NCBI GenBank assembly: GCA_003117195.1
Contig: BDSI01000026.1
Span: 124,001 to 188,000, forward strand
Direction: 5' to 3'
DNA length: 64,000 bases
From: Eudorina sp. 2006-703-Eu-15
Taxonomy: Eukaryota > Chlorophyta > Chlorophyceae > Chlamydomonadales > Volvocaceae
Below the pieces are notes generated by a model that saw only the letters and a list, made by a program, of their open reading frames with translations, had not been told where the DNA came from and made no database searches. Of the stretch, positions 42,889 to 53,140 are shown piece by piece (the first letter of the stretch is position 1; each line of letters begins with the position of its first letter). The translations under genes were made by a program, and so were the position numbers.

Positions 42889-45800
42889 TCAGGGAAGAGG
42901 CACGCAAGGCAGGCCAAGCCCAACCGAGAAGCCCGCCCCGGGGCCGTAGGGGGTCGTCTCTCTAGAGCCTAGAGCTGCAAACCGAGCAAGGGACGTCACC
43001 TGTGGGCGTCCTGGGAGACCCCATTTACCGACATGTGCCTCCGCGGAATATTGTCGTACCGAAGGAACAACCGGCAACCGCCAACGAACCGCGCCTCTCA
43101 CCTTGACGCGGCCGCCCATGCCATCGAGCAGCGCCGGTGTCCGGCCGCCGAAGCCCGCCCAGTCCCACCGCACATCGTCTCGAAGCAGCGGCGCCGCCGG
43201 CCAGTCGGCGGCGGCGGCGGCGCCGCCGCCGTAACTTTCACTGTCGTACACCAGATTCGGGTGGCGCCTCGCGACGCTATCCGCGTGGTTACGATCCATC
43301 ACCCTGCCCCACACCCACGCCTTGCCGCTCTCCGAAACCACACCCGAGCTGTGGATGCCCGCCGTGAGCTGCAGCACGGCGTCGCCGGGCGGCAGCGTCA
43401 GCACCAGAGCGGGCCGCCGCCACGGCGCCACGACGGCGGCGGCGCCGGCGGCGTCCAGCGTGCGGCCCACCACCCAGACGCACCGCCCGTCGGACAGCAG
43501 CAGGTGCTGCGTGCCGGCGGCGATGTGGGTGATGCGCGGCAGGCCGGGGACAAGGCCCACCACCAGCCGCCCCCCTGTGTGTGTGCGGGTGAGCGCGGGT
43601 GTGCGCGGGGTGCGCGTCATTAAAGCAAGAAAACTGAGCCGCGAGAAGCGAAGCGACGCCCAGCTTGAATGGGTGATGCCGGCCATGGCAACAGAGGCAA
43701 CACCCCGGACCCGCGCGTTGCGTGTTCGTAGGCAGTGCGCGCGTGCGTGCGTGTTTGGCGGAGGAACCCGCCAGCCCCAGACTAATGACCGGTGTGCTGT
43801 GTGCTGCGTGCTGTGTGCGTGTGGGTTTCCAAACCCGCACACGCGGCAACTAAACCAGCAGCAGCAGCCAGGAGACCGGAAGCCAAGCCGCAAGCATTTG
43901 GGAGGTGGGTTTAGAAGGGGGGCATACACACCCCGCCGCGCATCGCCGTACTCCCCTTACTCGGCGGTTTCGGATCCTCACCGCCCGGCACTCTCCGAAC
44001 CCCGAGATCTCAGTGACCCCGGGACCGGGGACACGCACCCGCCTATCTGACATTCTGACCCGTGGGCCTGGCCGGGTGACTAGGTTTGGGATCCTTTCGC
44101 CACCCACCCCTGCCGGCACCCGCCCAAACGATGCAGGGGCGCCTCGGACCCGGACCCGGACCCGAACCCGGACCCGCCCCACTCACCCTGCACGATGTCC
44201 ACCGCGCCCCGCTCCGTCAGCGCCAGCGAGCATCCCCCTCCGCCGCCGCCTCCGCCGCCCGCGCCCGCCTCCGCGGCCCCCGCCGTCGCCGCCGCGACGG
44301 CGCCGTCGGCGCCGCCCAGCGCGCCCGCCGCGTCGGCCTCACTGCCCGGCACCTTGCCCCACACCACCACGCGCCCACTCGCCGTCAGTGCCGCGCAGAA
44401 GCTCGCGCCCGCCACCACGCTCCGCGCGCCGCCGCAGTCCTCCAGCACCGCCGCCAGGCTGCCAGACACCCGCTGCGCGGAGGTGCTCCAGCTGCTGTGG
44501 GAGCCCAGGGAGCCGTTGTAGCAGGCGCCGAAGGTCCAGACCTCGCCCGTCGCCGTGAGCGCGGCGGAGAAGTACTTTGAGGCCGCCACGCCCACCACCT
44601 CCGCCGCCTCCAGGCCGCTGGGGAGCACCATCCGCATCCCGCCGCCGCCGCCGCCGCCGTCGACTGGGGCGTCGAGGTGCGAGCCGGGGTGCGAACCGGG
44701 GTCAGCGATCGGCGGCACGTTAGGCGAAGCGAGCAGCGCCCGCTTGGGGTTCTCGAGGGGGTTTGTTAAGTGTGTGTGCGAAGTTGCGGAGGTGCCAGGT
44801 CGGACCGCGAAGCACCGCTGGCGCGGAGTTCCTCGCGGCCTCGCCCCCAAATCGCTCTCTCATATCTCTGGCTTTCTGGTGCGTACTCATGGTATGTTTT
44901 CGCCTACTTGCTTCCCGTCAGAATTCGGCATGGCTTCAGTTGCTGTCCTCTCAATGACGAATCGATTGCCGGAATGGACCCATCGGTCTCACTGACCCGT
45001 GGGTCCGCGCCCATCTAATTCACACAACCGGCGCCTGCCGCCCCGCCCCACCCCTGCGGCGCCCTCGGACCCCTCAACCACTGAACCTCTCACCGTCTAG
45101 CCCCGCGGACGCCAGCGGCACCGCCGCCCCCGCCGTCACCGCCGCCCAGAGCGGGTGCTGGTCCCGACCGATCCGCAGCGGCGTGGCCTGCTGACCCGGA
45201 TGGATCCCGCTGGCCGCGAAGGCGCCCTCAAAGTCCAAACCGCTGAAGTTGAGCGCGGCACGCGCCCCCGCGAAACTCACGGTGCCGGCGCCGCCGCTGC
45301 CGGCGGCGCCAGTCCCGGCGCCCGCTGCCGCCAGCGACTTCCATCCGCCGCCGCTCGTCCTGCAGGGCGGAGAGGAGATTAAAAACCCCAAAACCAAACC
45401 CATATACGAACCCTGGCACACCCAGGATGCCTCACAACACCTAGGGAGAGGGGAGTTCAGAAATTTGGTAGGCATTTTCAAAGTGCGCTGCTGCCAGAGC
45501 GACGGTCCAGGGAGGGCGAACCGACACCGCCCAGGGGCCGCGTGTGGTACGGAGAAGCAAGGGCCCAAGTGACCCGTGGGTCTGAAAGAACAAGTTGAGC
45601 CTCCTTGGAGTCTTGACCTGGGCTATGCTGTTCCCGCTATGCTAGCCTCTGTTCCCGCCACGGATTTCCTCCGCCGGGTGCCCGGTGAGACAACCCATGA
45701 CAACGCCGGGGCGTGCATCCGCTGTGCTTATTGCCGGCATCCCCGGGTCACCACTACTGCTCCTCTACCTCTTCCTTTCTCGGCACAAGCAACCCCCCTC

Positions 45801-47145
45801 CTCCTCCTCCTCCTCATCATCATCATCTTCCACCACCACATCATCATCTTCCCGCGCAGGTCCGACCCACAACTGTCCGTCCACCGCTGGGCCCCTCTGC
45901 CCGTGGGGGCAATGGCATCCCGCTGCACTCCACTGCCCCCGCTGCACTCCACTGCCCCCCTCCCGCCCAACGCCGCTCGCACCTGTCCGATCCGGGGGAG
46001 TGCTGGTACTGGTGCTGCGAGCCGCCGTGGCCGTACGACGGGTGGCTGGTGTTGATCTGCGACGCGGCGCCGCTCCCCGGGGCGCCCATCAGGCTGTGGA
46101 TCGCCTGCCTCGCCCGCTGCTCCTTGCTGGCCCGCGGCTCCTGAGGGCGGCGGCAGACGACGGCAGGGATGTGGGGAGGGGGCAGGACGCTGCCAGTGAG
46201 CATGATGCAAGGTCAATGAGGGGAAATCAAAGAGGACGGAAAGAAAATGGAAAAAAAAGAAAGAGGACGGAAAGAAAATTACATCGCTTGATACTGTAGA
46301 TACGGTCGCGGATGTGGGGGGACGGAGCCGGCAGATTCACATCCCCCCCTGCAAACCGTATCCTCGTTTACCCAGTCACCTCACGTTACCTTCCACCTTA
46401 TTTTCCCTGCCACCACCTTTCCTGTGTCACCTTATGTCCCCCGTGAACCCCTTTCCTCCCCTTGTGAGGCACGAGTCCGCATTCCGAAGCCCCCCCGGCT
46501 CACCGCCGCCACGGCGCCGCGTAGCGCCCGGAAGGTCTCGTAGTAGGCGCGCCGGTGCTGCGTCGCGATCACCTCCAGGGGGGTCCCCAGCCCGCACTGC
46601 CCCTCCTTGTTCTCACCACACGCCCACAGTCCGCCCCGGCGGTCCACGAACAGCGTGTGGCTGTCGCCCAGAGCTAGCTGCCGTACAGCTGCGCGGCCGA
46701 CGAGGCCCTCCACCTGCGGGCGGACAGGCGGACCACAGGTGGAGTTTGGACCCCCGGCCCCCGGGGGAAGAGCGCTTCGTGTGCGGGTCGAACCGGGGTT
46801 CGTTTTGTACCCGGACAAGGGGGTCGCTGACACAGCGCCGTACATCGTGCTCAAATGTCGCACAGGTAACATCGAGGGCGCGAATGAGGTCAAGGGTGGA
46901 AGGGACAAGAATGGAAGCGATACAGAGGAACCCACCCGGTGGGGCGCGTGGACTTGCTCCGCTGTCCCGTGGCCGAGCTTCCCACTTTTGCCATCGCCCC
47001 AGGTCCAAGCGTCTCCGTGGGATGTTACAGCTCCGCTGTGCAGCTTGCCGGCAACGAGTTCGGCCACGGCCGCATCGTGGAGCTCAAGGATGGGCGTCGG
47101 CCTTAACACCAGCACTGAAGACTCAACACCACATTGGCCTTCCAC
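42889..47145 (-). CDS. RCC1-repeat (regulator of chromosome condensation-like) protein; 7 exons
   Basis: Exons in transcript order: 47145-46954, 46713-46504, 46140-45983, 45359-45094, 44663-44187, 43574-43102, 42999-42889 (stop TGA). They sum to 1,887 nt, 628 residues, in phase throughout. RCC1 blades are evident: LVAGKLHSGAVTSHGDAWTW then GDGKSGKLGHG; VRQLALGDSHTLFVDRRGGL then WACGENKEGQCGLG; VVGVAASKYFSAALTATGEV then WTFGACYNGSLG; VVAGASFCAALTASGRVVVW; ITHIAAGTQHLLLSDGRCVW; LQLTAGIHSSGVVSESGKAW. A Gly/Ala insertion and a helical segment SKEQRARQAIHSL interrupt the propeller. True RCC1 is a Ran GTP-exchange factor, but many plant and algal RCC1-repeat proteins have other roles, so the partner is unknown. 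The 5' end is uncertain: an alternative first exon (47321-47222) spliced to 47114 also keeps phase. Confidence 0.85.
43634..43653 (+). repeat. 20-bp dispersed repeat CTGAGCCGCGAGAAGCGAAG, copy 2
   Basis: Identical to 9398-9417 in phosphodiesterase intron 2. A weaker relative lies near 49987 (CCTGAGCCACGAGAAAAGG). All three are intronic, but the copies are sense in two genes and antisense in this RCC1 intron. Confidence 0.85.
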
Positions 47146-47744
47146 ATTTCGACCCCTGGATTACGCATCAGTAGCAAGAGTGTCGCGTCCTGGTGTTAGG
47201 GTTTGCTTCTTCCACTTGTACCAAGTGCGAAGAACCTATGATACCCATCAATTAATTGGACGGGACTGATGTATAAAACCATTATGCGCAAGTCAGGCGT
47301 CGCTGCGTTCTTCCATACCATGATAGAACCGCAAAGCCGCGAGAAGCCGCTGCTACGATCGTTGCAGCAAATGCACCTGATTGTAGCGACTGGCAAGCTG
47401 ATAGGGCATTTGGAAGCATTCGCTGTGAAGTGTAATGAGTAGGGGCAGATGACGCACGCTCACTCTTGAGGTTAGGCAGCCACAAAATACCAATCACCTG
47501 ATATGTTACTTTAAGATCACCAGCATTACGTCGTTATGCAGAAAGCCCTTCCGCGGAGTCCATGTTACCAGAAGTATGTACGACCTTGCACGAGCCCTAA
47601 GGCCACAACGCGCTTCAAGACTGTCCATGGTGAATGCTCGTTAGGATCAGTCACGCTTACGATACTTTCATTCTTTGTCACGGTGCACGGATCACCGGTG
47701 ACGCGCGAGGACTGACTAACACTTTGCTTGCACGTCAGCGTCAG
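47146..47744. promoter_or_regulatory. Putative divergent promoter region, RCC1 gene / signal peptide peptidase gene
   Basis: About 600 bp of lower GC separates the two divergent starts as modelled. No specific promoter element could be identified. An alternative RCC1 first exon could occupy 47222-47321. Confidence 0.4.
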
Positions 47745-50700
47745 ATGCAAATGCTGCGACCCAGGCCCCGGGCTGCACGTATCAGCCCAGGGTCATCGTT
47801 GCAAGTGCTCACGGTGCCAACAGTATCGGTGAAACGGCGTGGTGGGCCTTGCATCTCGATTGGGACACGGCCCGCTGGACTGATTCTCTGCAAAGCAACC
47901 CAGGACGGAGCTGAGAGTAGCAAAAGTAAGTACAGCCAAGTTGATCACGGATGCCTTAGGCATCCCGGTGCTGGTCAACCGTCCCTCGCCACTCGTTCGA
48001 TGGGGGAAAGCACTTGTGCAGAGGGTGGCGGGCATGGGAGCCTCGCTGGCCGCCATTCTTCACGAACGTTCCAAGTGACACGCCGCCACGTCCGGTCGTC
48101 CTCCACCCTGGCCGGTTCTTCTTTATATCCCCCACACGGTTGAGGACGCCGCAGCTCGTTGCTCTTTGCCCAGTGCCACCGGCCAACGACGTCGTCCCAA
48201 CGACGTCCTCCAGAGCCGCAAACCCGCCCCGGCCTCACATACTGCCGCCTTCAATACCCCAGAGACACGCGTGCCCCGGGACCCTCTCCCCGGAATGGTT
48301 TTGTTCCCCGCCCGCACAGGCCCTGTGGCGGTCGCGACGGCGAGTGTCGAAGGCGACGTCGCACCCGCGGAGGCCGCTGCCGCCACCGCCACAGCAGCGA
48401 CAACAGCATCCGCCACAGCCCCGTCGCCTGACGGCGCTTCCAAGTACATCGCGTGGCGCTGGGAAGAGAGTGATGATGCCGTACTGGCGTACGGCAGCTT
48501 GGTGGGCCTTCTGGCGCTGGGGAACGTGCCCGCGCTGCACGCCACCCAGCTCGCCGATTTGCCGTACTTTGTGGGCCTGGCCGTACTGACGATCTACATC
48601 GGCGCGCACCGGGGCCTGACCACCCGACAGCGCCAACAGATCTCCATCAAGGAGGTACGGCAGATCTCTCAGGCGGGCCCATCTGATGCCTGATCCGGAG
48701 ATAGACCCCGTCTTCAGCTGTCAGCAGGATACAGAACGGCATCGCTGGAATACGGCGCCAACATAGCAACATGCTAGAGAGCTCCATTTTACCGCTGGAC
48801 ATTTTCTAATTAACGATGGAGTGCAAAAGGGTTTGAAGCCAACCTATCAATTTGGACTGCTGGGATACTTGGCCTGGCCGGGGGCCTGCTCTGCAGGCGG
48901 GAGGAGGCAGCGGCGGAACGGGTAGTACCGCCTGGGCCGGGGCGGTCCTGTCGGGCACTGCCTACTTCTTGGTGCGGAGTTAGTTCTCTCTCCCCCTCGC
49001 TTCGTCTATTACCTCCTGCCTCAACCTCCTAGGGTATCTCCCCTTGCCAAGCTGCAATGAGGACGTGGAGGCCGCGGTTCCTTGGCTGAGCGAGTAGAGC
49101 CTCACACCACCAACCCAACCCGACCCCGCCCCGCCCCCAGGGCATCCTGGCGCCGGTGCTGGCCTCCGTCAGCCTCTTCGGTTTCTACCTGCTCATCAAA
49201 TACCTGCCCAACTTCAACGTCCAGGCCTTCCTGAACGCTTATTTCTGGCTGATCGGCTCCTTCGCCATCAGCGGCGCCGCAGTGCCGGTGCTGCGCAAGG
49301 TGAGGGCGCGGGTGTGACCGGCAGCGGGACGGCGGGACTGAAGGTGAGGCAGCGGCGTCCCACGGGATGTGTCGCAAATCTCGGCGTGTGCCGGGCACAG
49401 TCTCGGGTTCAAAGCTTTGTGCCGGCATTTTTGCTGTTGTCAAAATGCGACGTTGTTGGTGGCCGCAGGTCGGTGGGCCGCTGGGCGCTCTGAGCATCAA
49501 GTTCGATGTGCCTGAGGGCTGGCTGCTGGATGCGGACGGTCGCAGCATTTCCAAGGTACAGGGGGCTGGGGCAAAGGGGGCTGGGGCAAGGGGGCTGGGG
49601 CAAGGGGGCTGGGGCAAGGGGGCTGGGGCAAGGGGGCTGGGGCAAGGGGGCTGGGGCAAGGGGCTGGGGCAAGGGGGCTGGGGCAAGGGGGCTGGGGCAA
49701 GGGGGTTGGGGCAAGGGGGTTGGGGCAAGGGGGCTGGGGCAAAGGCTGGCGCCAGTGACTGCACGTGCGCGTACTGTATGTTGGTATGTGAGGGTGTGTG
49801 TTCAGCAAACGGTATGATTGTGTGGTGGTGTGTGTGGAAGGGTGGAGGGCAGAGTCGCGAGAAACGACGAGTCCGGCTCGACAGTCCAGCTGTGCGCATG
49901 TTCCTCGACGGGCTGGGCCGCCTGCGTGGCATGACCGCCCAGCTCAACGTATGTGCGCTCAGCGCAGGAACCGCTGTGTTAAGGAGACCTGAGCCACGAG
50001 AAAAGGCATCCCGCCGCGACACCTCTGTATGCATCGTGGCTGCCCCTCCTCCCCTGCCCGCAGCTGTCCCGCTGCCATCCCTTCCTAACCACACGCCCTG
50101 CTGTCGGCCGCACCCCTCCCTCCCTCCCTCCCTCCCTTCCAGGCCGAGCTGGCGCCCACCGACATCCTCTCCGTGGCCCTAGCCCTCGGGCTCTCCTCCG
50201 CGGAGCTCCTCTCGGGGCACTCCAGCTTCACCCTCAACAACCTGATCGCGACGCTGGTGGCGACGGACATCCTGCAGCTGATCGGGCCGCGCAGCTTCCG
50301 GACGGCGGGGCTGCTGCTGGTGGGCCTGCTGCTGTACGACGTGTTTTGGGTGTTCGGCTCGCCCAAGGTGGGTTGCGGGATGGGGGTCAGGTCTCTCGCT
50401 GGGCGGCACCGAATCGCCCGCTCGCCATGCGTGTACGGCACGTGCCCGCGGATCTGTGTGCCGTACATGAGCTCGTACACCATCGTCCGCGCTCCACGGT
50501 TTCGTCCGCGCCCGCCTCATCCAAAGGTTTGGATTTCTGAGAGGGTGCACGGACGGCGGCCTGTTGCTGTTCGGTGACCTGGTGCCGTCGGTTCGAGGCA
50601 CACCGCCGGAGTGGCTTTGCCGCGGCTGTGGCCATCTCGACGGGGACACCAGCACAGCGTCCATAACAGCAGCCATTGCTTCATCCACGCCTTGCTTCCC

Positions 50701-53140
50701 TGACTAAGCATTGGGCGCGGAGACCTCGCTGTAGCGCTTGCAGCGCCCGCCACTTTCCGAGCCCATCTTGGCGCGCGGACTGGGGCAGGACCAGTGTTGC
50801 TATCTTAAATAAAAAGAATATTTACGGGCAAAAAACCCGGAAATTTTCTATTTCCCGGACCCCCAAAAAACCTGCGAGATTTCATTTGTTTGACGCTGTG
50901 GAGAGCCGGAAACCTGCCCTGCCAACTTTTTCTCAGACTGCCAAAAAGGCCTGGAAATCTGCGGGCGCAGGGGCAATTCCTGCGTCGTACACATGTCTAC
51001 CGCCCAAACACACTCTGATGCCGTGTCCTTAACTCGTGGTTACCCTCCCATATGCATCCGTGACGCCAGGAAAGCGCGCTTCAGCCCTCCAAGACTGAGA
51101 ATCCCTGTCGTAGCTGTGGTAGCAGTGGCCCTGCTGCCGAATCACGCAGAAATATTTCCGGCCTGCCTCAGAGGTTTTTATTTCCTGGCACCTAGGAAGG
51201 CCCCCAAAATCTGCCCTGCCAAAGGTTTTTTGGCTACTGGCGACGGGCCGGAAACCTGCGGAATTTTATTTCCCCGTTTTGGAAGATAGCAACACTGGGC
51301 AGGACTGCCCGGGCGCGTGCGGCGATGGCGATGGCAATGCAGGTCAACGGCGGCTGACAGGCCCCCCCTACGTCGGTCCCCTCTTCCGTGTGTTTGAATA
51401 AGAGAAACGCCCGACCCAAACCAAGCACCAATATTCCTTACCGTTTGTGGTGCAGGTGGTTGGCGACAACGTCATGCTAACGGTCGCAACCTCCGACATG
51501 ATCTCGGGTCCCACGCGCATCCTCTTCCCGCGCATCGCCGGCGGCGGCAGCACCACCGAGGCCGCCGCCGCGGCGTTCCCGTTCTCGCTGTTGGGCCTGG
51601 GCGACATCGCCATCCCGGGCCTGCTGGCCTGCCTAGCGCTCCGGTGGGGGCTGGGCGGGTGGATGGGAGGGTGGGAGGGTGGGTACGGTTGCGAGCTGGG
51701 GGTAGCTCAATCGGGCCGGCCGCTGATCTGCCTCGGAGCGACAAGCCGGACCGAGGGTGTACTGCTCTCCTCCGACGCATTACGGTGATCAGTACGGCGC
51801 CGCACGGCACCCGGACCGCGCCCGCCGCATCTGCGCGTGCCTGCCTGGGTTTTGTACGACAGGTACGATGCATCACGATCGACTGACATGCGGGCGCGCG
51901 CGGTGGCGGCGGCGGAGGCGATCAGCTCCGCGCTGGCGTCTCTGGATCCGGGGGCCACCAGTCGGCAGGTACGTACGGGCGTACGGCAGCTGTTGACGTT
52001 GTGGGATCTTTGGGCGCTGTACGGCATCCATGGGCGTTACTAGGGGAGACGCTGGCCATGGGCCCCTCTGGCCTTTCTCGTCCAAGGACTAAGGTACGGC
52101 AGGACACGGAAGATGGAGGCAGGTGGCGGAACGTGGAAGTCATGCGCTGGACCCATGGGGTACATCCGGCAGAGTTGGATGTGTGGCTTTTGTGCGTTGT
52201 GCCTGACAGAGCTGCTGATCGCGAGTTGTAGCTGCAGGCAGGTGATCTGTTTTTGGAAACGTGTGGGTGCGTTGTGTACGGCGTTCCAAGAGTCGATTCG
52301 GTACGGCAGCTATCGCACGCCCGCCGCTGCGGACTCGTGGAGAAGCGGGAGAGCCGTTGTTGCACCGATGCCATCCGCGTACTTGCGCTTGTGTGGTGTG
52401 TTCTTGGGCACAAATGGGTGCCATATAGCCGTGACAAGAAGGCACGGTACTGCGGTCGTTGATGTGCTGGTGCTGATGTGACTGCAACACAGCGCGAGGC
52501 CAACATGGCCCCTCCCCCGGTGTGGTGCGATTTGAAGGTTGCGGACGCCACCGCCGCCGCCGCCGAGGCGGCGTACGACAGAGTGGCCGATCAGGAGGCA
52601 CGGCAGCGTACGGAGTCGCTCGACGGCAGCAACGAGAACGGCGGCGGCGAGGGCGCCGCGGCGGCGGCCAAGCTGGGCGCGTCGTTTGTCCGCGGAGTGA
52701 CGACGGCGGCCGGCGGCGGCGCCGGCGGCTCCGCCGCGCTCGGCGCCGCCAGGTCGTACATCGGCGCCGCCGCGTCAGGGCGAAACCCAACTGCCGGCGC
52801 CGCCACCCCGCATGACGTCGCCGCGGACCCTCCAACAAACTCGGAACAGCAGCAGCCGGAGGAACAGGCCCGATTACCGGTTTCGGAGGCGGTACTGCAC
52901 CAACGGACGTACTTCACGCCCGTCATGTTTGCGTACGTGCTCGGCCTGGTGGGCGCTTTCGTCGCCAACGACATTACCGGACTCGGTCAGCCCGCGCTGC
53001 TGTACATAGTGCCAGCCACGCTTGGGGCTGTCGTACTTACGGCACTGCAGCGGCAGGATCTGGGGCGGCTGTGGAATTTCACGGATGTGCCGTCGTACGG
53101 CTTGGCGGTTAAGGAGGAGAGCCCCAAGGGAGACCGATGA
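47745..53140 (+). CDS. Signal peptide peptidase, GxGD-type intramembrane aspartyl protease; 8 exons
   Basis: Cleaves signal-peptide remnants and type II membrane proteins inside the bilayer. Preferred exons: 47745-47925, 48320-48654, 49141-49299, 49469-49555, 50143-50367, 51456-51643, 51863-51968, 52493-53140 (stop TGA), 1,929 nt, 642 residues. Signature motifs are complete: YDVFWVFGS (first catalytic Asp), GLGDIAIPG (second Asp) and QPALLYIVP (PAL motif). Other helices include GILAPVLASVSLFGFYLLIK, YFWLIGSFAISGAAVPVL and FTPVMFAYVLGLVGAF. An Ala/Gly-rich insertion of about 120 residues lies before the PAL helix (exon 8), longer than usual for the family. Exon 1 (MQMLRPRPRAARISPG...) looks like an organelle transit peptide and ends at a strong GTAAGT donor in the right phase. 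If it is not used, translation could start at ATG 48295 in a longer form of exon 2 (590 residues). Plant and animal SPP usually lack such a leader and sit in the ER. Confidence 0.92.
49557..49745 (+). repeat. 14-bp minisatellite GGCTGGGGCAAGGG
   Basis: About 13 tandem units lie directly after the exon 4 donor of the signal peptide peptidase gene (49469-49555). The Ala-Pro-Leu-Pro-Gln-Pro and Gly-Ala-Arg frames are artefacts. A related GGTTGGGGCAAGC triplet occurs in a phosphodiesterase intron near 14655-14695. Confidence 0.95.
50784..51305. mobile_element. hAT-type MITE (506 bp) with 8-bp target duplication
   Basis: The element spans 50792-51297. Its ends are perfect 15-bp terminal inverted repeats, CAGTGTTGCTATCTT and AAGATAGCAACACTG. 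It is flanked by exact 8-bp duplications GGCAGGAC (50784-50791 and 51298-51305). CAGTGTTG-like ends plus an 8-bp duplication are the hallmarks of the hAT superfamily. It encodes no transposase. Interior copies of GGAAAYCTGC and related GGAAATTTT/TTTCC motifs recur on both strands, as expected of transposase-binding subterminal repeats. It sits in intron 5 of the signal peptide peptidase gene (between exons 50143-50367 and 51456-51643) and is notably more A/T-rich than the host intron. Confidence 0.93.
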
